This document shows positions 26,746 through 35,049 of a stretch of 64,000 nt of DNA, in pieces. The first letter of the stretch is position 1, and each line of letters starts with the position of its first letter. Source of the stretch: CAIZGX01 sp964511555 (GTDB taxonomy: Bacteria > Bacteroidota > Bacteroidia > Flavobacteriales_D > Sanyastnellaceae). The translations under genes were made by a program, and so were the position numbers. The notes beneath the pieces were generated by a model, which searched no databases, was not told the origin of the DNA, and was given only the letters and a program-made list of their open reading frames with translations. The DNA lies in contig CAZEFR010000001.1 in NCBI GenBank assembly GCA_964511555.1, positions 90,308-154,307 of the forward strand. The letters are read 5' to 3'.

Positions 26746-27560
26746 ATCGTTTTCGAAGCACTTCTATTGGTTTGAAATTACTGATTGCCTTGTTGGCTTT
26801 TGGTTTTATTGTTCGAATGGTTGTCGTTCTTGTTTCTGTCAACTACAATGGCGCTTCCGATATTGAAGCGTTTGATTCATATGTTGGATTTTCTACGAGT
26901 GGGGAACGAGTGACTTGGATTTGGACGTGGCTGACCTATAGTTTTTTTCATGCTGAAGTCAGCCATTTTGTATGGAATTATCTACTGTTGATGCTTTTGA
27001 TTTACTGGTCGAAGGACAGGTACGTTGGTTTCAATGCATGGAGGTATTGGATTGTTGGTGTTCTCGGCGGATTGCTGTTTCTTTTTATGAATGAGAAAAC
27101 CTTTTCGCTCATAGGCTCTTCCGCCGGAATAACGGCGCTTTGGTCCGGTTGGCTTGCCGAAGGGTTTTTAAATGGAAAGAAGAGAGATCTGACTTTTTGG
27201 TTGGGGTGTATTGTATTTTTATTTTTGGAAGGAATAGATATCGCGAATTACGAGTTAGGTAATTTGTCTCTGTTTGCTCACATTGGTGGAGCGTTATCAG
27301 GTGCTCTGTTGTATTTTTTTGAAAAGAATAAAATCGAGAAAATGAATTGGTGGTCGAAGATAGTTTTATGGTTTACCCCATCTCCGAAGTTGACGGTTAA
27401 ACGAAGCAATGTTAGGTTTCAAACCGACGATGAGTTCAATGCTGAGCGAAAATTGAAAGAAGATTATTTGAATTCAATTTTAGATAAAATTTCGCGTTCA
27501 GGTTTTGAAAGTCTTTCAACCAAAGAAAGAACTTTCTTAGATCAGCAAAAGGAAAAATGA
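26739..27560 (+). CDS. Rhomboid-family protease with C-terminal cytoplasmic domain
   Basis: A 273-residue second rhomboid. The six-helix core has FFHAEVSHFVWNYLLLML (Asn), the catalytic Ser in IGSSAGITALWSG (about residue 128), and the catalytic His in FAHIGGALSGALL (about 184). A C-terminal tail of about 70 residues, charged and helical (DDEFNAERKLKEDYLNSILDKI), resembles the small DUF6576-type helical domain found after rhomboids in Bacteroidota. It overlaps the first rhomboid by 7 bases and the EEP gene by 4. Two adjacent, divergent rhomboids in one operon suggest different substrates rather than a recent duplication. Confidence 0.92.
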   Translation: MVDRFRSTSIGLKLLIALLAFGFIVRMVVVLVSVNYNGASDIEAFDSYVGFSTSGERVTWIWTWLTYSFFHAEVSHFVWNYLLLMLLIYWSKDRYVGFNAWRYWIVGVLGGLLFLFMNEKTFSLIGSSAGITALWSGWLAEGFLNGKKRDLTFWLGCIVFLFLEGIDIANYELGNLSLFAHIGGALSGALLYFFEKNKIEKMNWWSKIVLWFTPSPKLTVKRSNVRFQTDDEFNAERKLKEDYLNSILDKISRSGFESLSTKERTFLDQQKEK

Positions 27561-28681
27561 TGGAATCGCCAGCGAAGGAAATAAAGAAGTTGAGCCATTG
27601 GGGTAAGTTCGTGCGATTTGTTTTTCGTATCTTTAGTTTGATAGTTTTATCGGCGTACTTAATTTCTTTTGTTTCGGCCCACTTCACGCCAAGTGTTTTT
27701 ATGTTTCTTAGCGTCCTTGGTTTGTTCTTTTGGCCGTTGTTTATTTTGTTCGTCATCGCTGCTGTTATTATGGCTTTCAGAAAAGAATGGAAATGGCTGC
27801 TTGCATTCGGCATTTGTTTCACGTTTTCTCTTTCAGACCTATTTTCATTTTTTAATTTCAAGACGAAGACTGATGTTTCTGGTCAGGGAATAGGTATTAC
27901 CGTCATGACGCACAACACTCATTTGATGGGGTTTTATGATGGTGACAATGCCAAGAAGAGTAGAGATGCGATTATTGGTGAAATTCAAGAGGTAAAACCT
28001 GATATTCTCTGTCTTCAAGAGTGTTATTGGAATACGAGTGGTGGCGATTTTTTATCTGAAGTTGATCGGAATAATATTTTGGAGAGTTATAACATTCATG
28101 AGAGGTCAACACATGTTCTTTCCGACGGAGGTCGATTCGGATTAGTTATTTTTTCTCGCTACCCTGTAGTTAGTCAAGGTCAAGTTCCTTTCGAGAATGA
28201 GGTAAACAATTTTTGTATTTACGTAGATGTTTTGGTGGGAAGCGATACCCTGCGTGTTTACAATGCGCATTTACAAAGTTTTCGTTTGAAGAAAAAGTCA
28301 CTTGAATTATTCGATCAAAAACTCGACATGAATGAAATACAGAATGAGAGTAAGCCTTTGTTTGTTCAGCTTTATCGTTCTTCTCTTAAGCGATCGCAGC
28401 AAGTGAATGTTTTAGCTGCCCATGTCGAGGCGTGCAAGTATAAGGTAATTGTAGCGGGTGATTTCAACGATACACCCGTATCCTATACCTTTAATAGGCT
28501 AAGTAAAAAGTTGAACGATAGTTTTAATGAGGCTGGAAGAGGTATAGGCAGTACATATAAAGGTCCATTGCTAGGATTACGAATAGATTACATCATGCAT
28601 AGTGAGGGATTGAGAGCAAGAAGTTATAAGACAAGTGATGCAGGATTCTCAGACCACAGACCTGTTATTGCAACTTTTTAG
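27557..28681 (+). CDS. Membrane-anchored endonuclease/exonuclease/phosphatase family protein
   Basis: A 374-residue protein with about three hydrophobic N-terminal helices (about residues 25-100) and an EEP domain (DNase I/sphingomyelinase-like). Domain motifs: GITVMTHNTHLMGF, then DILCLQECYWN (catalytic Glu), RFGLVIFSRYPV, YNAHLQSFRL (His), VIVAGDFNDTPVSYT (Asp-Asn) and SDAGFSDHRPVIATF (Asp-His). All catalytic positions appear intact. EEP proteins cleave phosphodiesters in nucleic acids, phosphoinositides or sphingolipids; the substrate here is unknown. ATGATG gives two possible starts three bases apart. It ends the mutL-rhomboid run, and its 3' end overlaps the convergent crtYcd gene by 17 bases. 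Confidence 0.9.
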   Translation: MMESPAKEIKKLSHWGKFVRFVFRIFSLIVLSAYLISFVSAHFTPSVFMFLSVLGLFFWPLFILFVIAAVIMAFRKEWKWLLAFGICFTFSLSDLFSFFNFKTKTDVSGQGIGITVMTHNTHLMGFYDGDNAKKSRDAIIGEIQEVKPDILCLQECYWNTSGGDFLSEVDRNNILESYNIHERSTHVLSDGGRFGLVIFSRYPVVSQGQVPFENEVNNFCIYVDVLVGSDTLRVYNAHLQSFRLKKKSLELFDQKLDMNEIQNESKPLFVQLYRSSLKRSQQVNVLAAHVEACKYKVIVAGDFNDTPVSYTFNRLSKKLNDSFNEAGRGIGSTYKGPLLGLRIDYIMHSEGLRARSYKTSDAGFSDHRPVIATF

Positions 28682-29414
28682 TGTTCCATTTGAGTCGGAA
28701 GTATTCATACGGTGTTAGCGTAAGTAAAACCATGGCCAAACCATAAAAAAAGTCTTCAATAGGCACGCTCCAAATTCGAATTCCAAGATTATAGTTGTTG
28801 TTGTAGCGCACGATTGCTTCTGAAATATTTACTTGCGAAGTGTTCAATAAATCATATTTGTAAAAATGCAATCCGGTTAGAATTCCATTTGAAATAAAAA
28901 ATGGGATAAGGAGAATGAACCAAGCAAATAGAAAACTGCCAAGAAAATTTGATTTCATTTTCATATGAATAACCAACATAAGAAGGCTCATGACGGTAGC
29001 AGTAAATGTGTACCAAAGATTGTTAAGGCCTGCGTAGATTGCTAATGCTGCTGACGTTAGTGCAATGGCAGAACTACTAATTTTAGTGAATGTTTCGCTG
29101 GGTGGGGTCTTTTTGAAGTAACGTACGCATTCGAAAGTAAAAACACAAGCAAAAGGAACAGCTATAAAAAACAACCACTCTTCAAGAGGCAAAAGGAACC
29201 ACCTTCCTTGAAGAGTGTATTCGTTATTGAAGCTCCAAATTCCCCAATGTGTAAAAAGTATATCCCATGGAATATAGATTGCGAACATGGTGAGAAGACC
29301 AATAACTAACGGTTTAAAGTTCTTATAAAAAGCAACGCTTTTGTGGAAGCTTAAAAAGAATGGACCTGAGAGACAGAAAAGGTCTACAAGTATGTAGGCG
29401 AATTTCGGATTCAT
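28665..29414 (-). CDS. Lycopene beta-cyclase, CrtYcd fused type
   Basis: Membrane enzyme that cyclises both ends of lycopene to beta-carotene. It is the fused form of the heterodimeric actinobacterial CrtYc/CrtYd type, 249 residues with about seven membrane helices. The two halves show the paired motifs: IPWDILFTHWGIWSFN (about residues 49-64) and PLEEWLFFIAVPF (about 76-88) in the first, GIRIWSVPIEDFFYGLAMVL (about 211-230) in the second, each with the acidic residue of the active site. It is the last gene of the carotenoid operon and overlaps crtZ by 4 bases. The gene converges with the EEP gene, their ends overlapping by 17 bases. Confidence 0.92.
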   Translation of the reverse strand: MNPKFAYILVDLFCLSGPFFLSFHKSVAFYKNFKPLVIGLLTMFAIYIPWDILFTHWGIWSFNNEYTLQGRWFLLPLEEWLFFIAVPFACVFTFECVRYFKKTPPSETFTKISSSAIALTSAALAIYAGLNNLWYTFTATVMSLLMLVIHMKMKSNFLGSFLFAWFILLIPFFISNGILTGLHFYKYDLLNTSQVNISEAIVRYNNNYNLGIRIWSVPIEDFFYGLAMVLLTLTPYEYFRLKWNTKKLQ

Positions 29415-29884
29415 TTAGAAGCTTTGGCCTGTTTGAATTTAAGTTCAGCCTTGAAATATTTCATGGGTACGATAAGCATTCCGAAGCATTCTCCTTCTTC
29501 TTTGTACTGGTTCTTGTGGTGAACTTTATGTGCTTTACGAATGGCACGAAAATACATGTTGTCTGTGTTGTCGAACCAATGAAATCTTCGATGAATAAGA
29601 ACTTCATGAACCAAAAAATAGCCAATGCCGTATGCTAATATTCCAAAGCCTACAAAGGTTCTAGGATCGTTTCCGTTCATCATTCCGAACATTATGAGAA
29701 GCCAACTTGGTATTGCGTATATGAGAAAAAACACATCGTTTTTTTCAAAGAAACCTGGGGTAGGTTGGTGGTGATCTTTATGGAAATACCACATGAATCC
29801 GTGCATAACGAATTTGTGAGTGAGCCATGCCATTCCTTCCATAACAAGGAACGTGAGAACAATTATTGCTATGTTGAATATCAT
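29411..29884 (-). CDS. crtZ: Beta-carotene hydroxylase
   Basis: Di-iron membrane hydroxylase that adds 3-hydroxyl groups to beta-carotene to give zeaxanthin. The start at 29884 (MIFNIAIIVLTFLVMEG) is preferred over an upstream in-frame start at 29935, which lies inside idi and precedes the overlap ATGA. The histidine boxes are all present: THKFVMHG (about residues 21-28), HKDHHQ (about 35-40), HEVLIHRRFHW (about 100-110) and AHKVHHKNQ (about 121-129). At 157 residues it has normal length. It overlaps both idi and crtYcd by 4 bases, so translation is coupled. Confidence 0.95.
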   Translation of the reverse strand: MIFNIAIIVLTFLVMEGMAWLTHKFVMHGFMWYFHKDHHQPTPGFFEKNDVFFLIYAIPSWLLIMFGMMNGNDPRTFVGFGILAYGIGYFLVHEVLIHRRFHWFDNTDNMYFRAIRKAHKVHHKNQYKEEGECFGMLIVPMKYFKAELKFKQAKASK

Positions 29885-30399
29885 GATTGAATTGTTTTTA
29901 ATTCCATTAGTTTGTTTAGCGCGATTACAAACCAAGGGGTAAATCTTTCGGGTGAATTCGAAATTTCTACAAGAAGATTATTTATTTCAATGTATCGAAA
30001 GTCAGATACTTCTTCTTTGTTAATACAAGGTAGGTTGTCTGTCTCACCTATGAATACGTGGTCGAATTCATGCTCTATTAGTCCGTTTTCGAGAGCAGCT
30101 TTATATAGAAACGAGAATTCGTTTTTCAAGGAGCATTTCAGGCCCATTTCCTCTTGAAGTCTGCGGTAGGCGGCGTCTAATGTGGTTTCATCTTCTCGCG
30201 GATGAGAGCAGCACGTATTTGTCCATAGTCCACCACAATGGTATTTTCCTGAAGCTCGTTTTTGAAGAAGTAATTTCTTTTCTGAGTTGAAGATGAAAAT
30301 AGAAAATGCACGATGAAGTGCTCCTTCTTCGTGGGCTTTTTGTTTTTCCATTTTCCCAATAACGTTGTCTTGCTCGTCTACCAGAATAACGTATTCCAT
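29881..30399 (-). CDS. idi: Isopentenyl-diphosphate delta-isomerase, type I
   Basis: Interconverts IPP and DMAPP. Nudix-fold enzyme of 172 residues with the catalytic Cys in WTNTCCSHPRED (about residues 66-77) and the Nudix region RRLQEEMGLKC with the catalytic Glu (about 87-97). Other markers are HRAFSIFIFN and the late EHEFDHVF segment. A metal site of His and Glu residues is intact. It lies within the carotenoid operon between the unknown 171-residue gene and crtZ (stop/start TAATG overlap upstream), which fits supplying DMAPP for carotenoid synthesis. Confidence 0.95.
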   Translation of the reverse strand: MEYVILVDEQDNVIGKMEKQKAHEEGALHRAFSIFIFNSEKKLLLQKRASGKYHCGGLWTNTCCSHPREDETTLDAAYRRLQEEMGLKCSLKNEFSFLYKAALENGLIEHEFDHVFIGETDNLPCINKEEVSDFRYIEINNLLVEISNSPERFTPWFVIALNKLMELKTIQS

Positions 30400-30914
30400 T
30401 AGAGTTGACTGTATTTAGATTTTAGATCGGCACTAATATTTTCACTTTGTATCATAAACTGAATTACAATTTTCCAGAAGGCTTTGGTTTTATTTAATTT
30501 TCCGGTAGAGAGTGATTGGTAAATGTAATAGGAGTCTTCTGCAAGTTTGTCGTGATACTGAAGCATCCAAGGTGCTTTGTCTTGAACCGAGTAGCGAAGA
30601 AATCGAAGCTCTTCATTCCAATAATCATTGGCGATTGCTTTTTCAAGAAGATCTTTTCCTTTACTGAAGTAACTTAATTTTTCAGCTGGGTTCGACACAA
30701 GTTCGGCGTACATCGCCGTTGCCACGCCAAGATAGGCTTGCTGCGTGTTGTTTCTGTTTTGAAGACTCGCGCAATAGTTGTAAAACTCTTTTTTCGCGGG
30801 TTCGTTTTGCGCCGATATAAAAAGTTTTTGGCATTGAATCTCTTGTCCGAAAACTAACGGTGTGTAGATCAAAAGAAATGTCGCTAAAAGTGTTTTATCA
30901 AAAGCGATTTTCAT
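30399..30914 (-). CDS. Secreted protein embedded in the carotenoid operon, unknown
   Basis: A 171-residue product starting at the ATG at 30914 (MKIAFDKTLLATFLLIYTPLVFGQ), which gives a clean signal peptide; an in-frame GTG three bases upstream is possible. The mature part is helical with TPR-like character (YLGVATAMYAELVSNPAEKLSYFSKGKDLLEKAI) and has three Cys residues early on. I do not recognise a named family. Its start overlaps the crtB stop (TGATG), and its stop overlaps the idi start (TAATG). Its tight placement inside the operon suggests a role linked to carotenoid synthesis or placement, but that is inference only. Confidence 0.65.
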   Translation of the reverse strand: MKIAFDKTLLATFLLIYTPLVFGQEIQCQKLFISAQNEPAKKEFYNYCASLQNRNNTQQAYLGVATAMYAELVSNPAEKLSYFSKGKDLLEKAIANDYWNEELRFLRYSVQDKAPWMLQYHDKLAEDSYYIYQSLSTGKLNKTKAFWKIVIQFMIQSENISADLKSKYSQL

Positions 30915-31756
30915 CACAATAAATTTAAATTGTGCTGTAAGTAACTTTTTGCTAAGAGTGCAATTTTTTTAGGGTTTGCAACTCTCACTCGCTCTTTCAA
31001 AATACGGTCACAAGGCAGCGCTTGAATTTTAAGAAACAGTTTGTAGTAGTATTTGAAAGCAATAAGAACGCCAAAGCGCGCTTCTTTAGGAAGTTGGAGT
31101 ATTCCGATATACGCTTGTCTAAAGTCTTCTTTAATTTCTTCTTCGATAGTCTTTTTTGTTGGCTCATCGAATTGAGTCATGTCGACATTTGGAAAATAAA
31201 CTCTTCCTAGAGCGTTGTAATCTGCGTGTAAATCGCGCAGAAAATTAATCTTCTGAAAAGCTGCGCCAAGTTTCATGGCCGATGGCTTTAACTTTTCGTA
31301 TTCTGCTTGGTTGCCGTTCACAAAAACATGCAAGCACATTAATCCAACGACCTCTGCAGAACCTAGAATATATGTTTCGTAAGACGCTCTGTCATGTTCC
31401 ATTTGGTGAAGATCCATTTCCATACTTTTTAAGAAAGTATCTACAAGATTCCACTCAATATTGTACTTGTGGTAAGTATGTTGAAAGGCATTTAAGATCG
31501 GATTCAGTGAAATACGTTCTTCAATGGCTAAGACAGTGTCTCGGCGGAAACGTGCCATGAGTTCATGCTTTTCAAAATCGTGAAAGGTATCCACAATTTC
31601 ATCGGCGAAGCGCACGAATCCATATATGGCATAGATCGGATTTCTAATTTCTTTACCGAGTGTTCGAATGCCCAAACTGAAACTTGTGCTGTATGCTTGC
31701 GTAGTGAGCTTACTGCAATTGTATGAGACGTTGTCGAAAAGTGGTTTTCCCGTCAT
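30914..31756 (-). CDS. crtB: Phytoene synthase
   Basis: Joins two geranylgeranyl diphosphates to phytoene. A 280-residue all-helical enzyme of the squalene/phytoene synthase family. The two Mg-binding acidic motifs are present: RFADEIVDTFHD (about residues 47-58) and KINFLRDLHADYNALGRVYFP (about 169-189, with the DxxxD spacing). It begins with the usual Ser-Cys region SYNCSKLTTQAYSTSFSLG. It is the second gene of the operon, 3 bases after crtI, and its stop overlaps the next start. Confidence 0.96.
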   Translation of the reverse strand: MTGKPLFDNVSYNCSKLTTQAYSTSFSLGIRTLGKEIRNPIYAIYGFVRFADEIVDTFHDFEKHELMARFRRDTVLAIEERISLNPILNAFQHTYHKYNIEWNLVDTFLKSMEMDLHQMEHDRASYETYILGSAEVVGLMCLHVFVNGNQAEYEKLKPSAMKLGAAFQKINFLRDLHADYNALGRVYFPNVDMTQFDEPTKKTIEEEIKEDFRQAYIGILQLPKEARFGVLIAFKYYYKLFLKIQALPCDRILKERVRVANPKKIALLAKSYLQHNLNLL

Positions 31757-31759
31757 ATT

Positions 31760-33235
31760 TTAAGATTGAAAGAGTAGTTTGTTCATGGTTTCGGCTGCGA
31801 GTTGTCCGCTTATGATGCTTGGAGGCATTCCAGGCCCGGGAACGGTTAGTTGCCCGGCATAAAACAAGTTGGTGAGTTTTTTACTTCTCATGGAAGGTTT
31901 TAGAATAGCTGTTTGTTTAAGGGTATTTGCGAGTCCGTATGCATTTCCTTTGAAGCTGTTGTATTCCGAAATAAACTCTTCATGTGCGAAACTTCTTTTG
32001 TAAACAATGTGACCGCGAATGGTTTCGCCTGTTCTTTTTTCGAGACGATCAAGCATGTTTTCTAGGTAAGTTTCGCGAAGCTCTTCATTGCTGCTTAGGT
32101 TGGGTGCAACAGGAACTAATAAGAAGATATTTTCACAATCAGCGGGTGCAACATGCTCATCGGTTAATGAGGGGACACATGCGTAGAATAAAGGCTGTGT
32201 CGGCCATTGTGGTGCATCATAAATCTCTTGAGCGTGTTTGTCGAAAGGTTCATCGAAGAATAAGTTATGATGCAGAAGATTTTTGACACGTTTGTTTATC
32301 CCGAGATAAAAAAGTAGTGAGGAGGGCGACATGGTTCGCGATTCCCAGTATTTGTCATTGTGCGAACGGTCTTCAGGGGAGAGCATTTTCGTTTCAACGT
32401 GGTGGTAATCCGCAGCTGCAATGACAGCATCCACCTCAAAATTTCCAGATGATGTTATGACACGTGAGGCCTTTCCGTTTTTCGATTCAATTTGAGAGAC
32501 TGTGTTTCCGTAGTGAAAATTGACACCTAGTTTCTTGGCTACCTTTTCCATTGCTTTTGGAATTTCACCCATGCCATTTTTGGGATACCAAGTCCCAAGT
32601 TCCAAATCGGCATAATTCATTAGACTGTATAAAGCAGGTGTTTTTTCTGGCTTTGCGCCGAGAAATAGAACAGGAAATTCAAGCAGCTGTATGATTTCAG
32701 GGTGCTTAAAATATTTTCGAATGTGGGCTGAAATGGAATTGAATAGGTGAATTTTCACTGCTGCTTTTAAAATTTTCAAATCGAAAAATTCAGTAGCTGA
32801 AAGTGAGGGTTTCCAGACAAATTCCCCCATGCCGGTCTCGTATTTAAATTTTGCTTCGGCAAGGAATTTTTTTAAATTTTCCTTGCTTCCAGGCTCTAGT
32901 TCTTCCAATTTATCTCCTAAAGCATCTGCAGAAGCAGGTACATCGAGTATGTCGTTTGAGAAGTATACGCGGTAGGAAGGGTCTAATCTTTCCAATGAAT
33001 AATATTCTTCTCTTTTTTCTCCGTATTGTTCGAAAAATTGTTCAAACACTTCAGGCATCCAATACCAACTGGGACCCATGTCAAAGACGAATCCGTTTTG
33101 TTCGAAAACACGGCATCTACCGCCAGGGGTGCTATGTTTTTCAAAAACATGTGTATCGAAACCGAGTTGAGCCAAACGACAAGCAGCAGACAACCCTGCG
33201 AATCCTGCTCCTATAACTGCAATGCGTTTTTTCAT
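31760..33235 (-). CDS. crtI: Phytoene desaturase
   Basis: FAD-dependent desaturase that takes phytoene through four desaturations to lycopene. The start at 33235 (MKKRIAVIGAGFAGLSAACRLAQLG) puts the Rossmann motif GAGFAG at residues 9-14; the in-frame start at 33280 is rejected because it adds an unrelated N-terminus. The dinucleotide loop FEKHSTPGGRCR follows. The C-terminal bacterial carotenoid desaturase signature LFYAGQLTVPGPGMPPSIISG is intact. 491 residues, the usual length. It leads the operon crtI-crtB-unknown-idi-crtZ-crtYcd. No recognisable -7 box directly precedes it; TAAACTTT lies right before the ATG but does not fit. Confidence 0.95.
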   Translation of the reverse strand: MKKRIAVIGAGFAGLSAACRLAQLGFDTHVFEKHSTPGGRCRVFEQNGFVFDMGPSWYWMPEVFEQFFEQYGEKREEYYSLERLDPSYRVYFSNDILDVPASADALGDKLEELEPGSKENLKKFLAEAKFKYETGMGEFVWKPSLSATEFFDLKILKAAVKIHLFNSISAHIRKYFKHPEIIQLLEFPVLFLGAKPEKTPALYSLMNYADLELGTWYPKNGMGEIPKAMEKVAKKLGVNFHYGNTVSQIESKNGKASRVITSSGNFEVDAVIAAADYHHVETKMLSPEDRSHNDKYWESRTMSPSSLLFYLGINKRVKNLLHHNLFFDEPFDKHAQEIYDAPQWPTQPLFYACVPSLTDEHVAPADCENIFLLVPVAPNLSSNEELRETYLENMLDRLEKRTGETIRGHIVYKRSFAHEEFISEYNSFKGNAYGLANTLKQTAILKPSMRSKKLTNLFYAGQLTVPGPGMPPSIISGQLAAETMNKLLFQS

Positions 33236-33315
33236 AAAGTTTAAAACAGAATGCCGTGTTTTTTGTTCTCTATTTAACAAAAATTCAAGAGCTTGGGTGA
33301 AGATACCTCTAAAAA

Positions 33316-34281
33316 TTAGCGTACCCTAATTTTGCGCCCAATTTTTAGGTTAGTCGAGGGCTTTATGCCGTTCAGCTTGCACAGTTTTGAGACGGTAGTT
33401 TTGTTTTTATTGGCAATAGAAGAAAGGGTGTCTCCTTTCCGAATGGTGTGATATTTACTTCCGGAAGTATTTTTCGAATTGTTTGAAGCTCCGGCTGCAA
33501 CAGCTGGTTTTGTGGGTGCTGCAAGTTTTTGCTGAGTGAGTTCGAAGACAGGTGATTTAAGTGCTTTTTGATTTGGTATTATCATGTAAGCAGGATCAAA
33601 AGGGTTCCCAAGGTATCTTGTTTCGAAGTGAAGATGCGAGCCATATGATCTACCTGTATTTCCTCCTAAACCTAACGTGGTTCCTGCCTGCACATATTGT
33701 CCTGGAACAACCCATCTAGCCGACATGTGAGCGTACAAAGTTTCAAGGCCATTCGGATGCCTAACAACAACCACGTTACCATATGTGTCACTGAATTGTG
33801 AGATTCTGACAAGGCCCTCAAACATACTGTAAACAGGATCTCCGGTGTTTAAATCTAGGTCCAGTCCTGCATGCAGTCTTCCCCATCTTGGACCGAAAGG
33901 TGATGTTTGACGGCCGACATCGGTAGGAAATGCAAAGTCACACGAATCAATAATAAGTTGAAATTGCAATGCAGAATCCGATTGGAAGGTGATGTTTCTT
34001 TTCTTATGCCAAATATTTTGAGTATCCCAACTTTGGTAGTTGGCATAGCTTGGAATAGTTGAAAGAGAATCATCACGCTCTTTCATATTCAGATTTATTT
34101 GAGGAAGAAGCGGTGTAACGACTAGGTTGTTTTTGTAGGTTTTTAGATAGTCTTTAGCGTTTGCCCACGCCGAGGTGTCGGCCATAAGTTCAAGCGCCGA
34201 TTCAATCGACCCCGAAGGTTGAGCCTGAGATGAATACCCCAGAATTCCAAAAAGAACAACGAATATGACTCTATTAAACAT
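33316..34281 (-). CDS. M23 peptidase with C-terminal LysM domain
   Basis: Exported peptidoglycan-associated metallopeptidase, 321 residues, with a signal peptide (MFNRVIFVVLFGILGYSSQAQ). The M23 (lysostaphin-type) domain at about 125-230 carries the zinc ligands HAGLDLDL (His and Asp), and GSHLHFETRY (His-x-His). The last 50 residues form one LysM motif (YHTIRKGDTLSSIANKNKTTVSKLCKLNGIKPSTNLKIGRKIRV), which binds peptidoglycan. The family includes DD-endopeptidases that open cross-links; whether it is active cannot be shown, but all ligands are visible. It is divergent from bshB1 and monocistronic between crtI and bshB1. Confidence 0.93.
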   Translation of the reverse strand: MFNRVIFVVLFGILGYSSQAQPSGSIESALELMADTSAWANAKDYLKTYKNNLVVTPLLPQINLNMKERDDSLSTIPSYANYQSWDTQNIWHKKRNITFQSDSALQFQLIIDSCDFAFPTDVGRQTSPFGPRWGRLHAGLDLDLNTGDPVYSMFEGLVRISQFSDTYGNVVVVRHPNGLETLYAHMSARWVVPGQYVQAGTTLGLGGNTGRSYGSHLHFETRYLGNPFDPAYMIIPNQKALKSPVFELTQQKLAAPTKPAVAAGASNNSKNTSGSKYHTIRKGDTLSSIANKNKTTVSKLCKLNGIKPSTNLKIGRKIRVR

Positions 34282-34344
34282 CTACTGCGAAAATAAGGAT
34301 TAATTTTTTAACGAGTTTAGAGCCACATTTCGGAGATTTGCAAA

Positions 34345-35049
34345 ATGATAAAAGTTAACCTACTCGTTGTATCGGTTCATCCGGATGACGCAGAAATAAG
34401 CGCGGCTGGAACCATTATTAAGTCTGTTCAAGATGGTAAAATAGTTGGGTTAGTTGATCTAACGAAAGGTGAAAAGGGGACACGTGGAAGTGCAGAGCTT
34501 CGTATGATTGAGGCGCAGCGAGCTTCCGAGATTATGGGTACTCACTATAGAGAAAACCTCGGTTTAGAAGATTGCTTCTTCACAGATTCTCCTGAAAATA
34601 AAATGAAGGTTATTGATGTTATACGAAAGTATAAACCAGATGTTGTCTTTACAAATTCACTTCGCGATAGACATCCGGACCATGCTCGTGCAGCAAAGTT
34701 AGTAGCAGAATGTTGCTTCTACGCTGGTCTTCCGAAAATAGAGACTTCGCATGAGGCATGGAGGCCAAGGTCTGTTTATCACTTCAATCAGGATTTCTAT
34801 AATCAACCAGATTTCGTGGTTGACATTACATCACAAATGGATCTGAAAATCGAAACGTTGAAGGCTTTTTCAAGTCAGTTTTTCGATCCGAATTCACAAG
34901 AACCAAAGACTCCAATTTCCGGAGAAGAGTTCTTTGATTTCATTAAAGGTAGAGCCATGGATTTCGGTCGCTACGCGGGATATCAATATGCAGAGGGATT
35001 CATTGCATCGCGTCCTATGGGAATGCGCGATGTTTTCAGTCTAGATTAA
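34345..35049 (+). CDS. bshB1: N-acetylglucosaminyl-L-malate deacetylase (BshB1)
   Basis: Second step of bacillithiol synthesis: removes the acetyl group from GlcNAc-malate. PIG-L family, 234 residues. The zinc-binding signature VSVHPDDAEISAAGTI (about residues 8-23) and the second HPDHARAAKLV (about 111-121) are present. Also seen are TKGEKGTRGSAELRMIEA (about 45-62) and FFTDSPENK, both typical of BshB1. Bacillithiol replaces glutathione as the low-molecular-weight thiol in many Bacteroidota and Firmicutes. A -7-like GAGATTTG lies 4 bases before the ATG. The 3' end overlaps the convergent flippase gene by 9 bases. Confidence 0.93.
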   Translation: MIKVNLLVVSVHPDDAEISAAGTIIKSVQDGKIVGLVDLTKGEKGTRGSAELRMIEAQRASEIMGTHYRENLGLEDCFFTDSPENKMKVIDVIRKYKPDVVFTNSLRDRHPDHARAAKLVAECCFYAGLPKIETSHEAWRPRSVYHFNQDFYNQPDFVVDITSQMDLKIETLKAFSSQFFDPNSQEPKTPISGEEFFDFIKGRAMDFGRYAGYQYAEGFIASRPMGMRDVFSLD

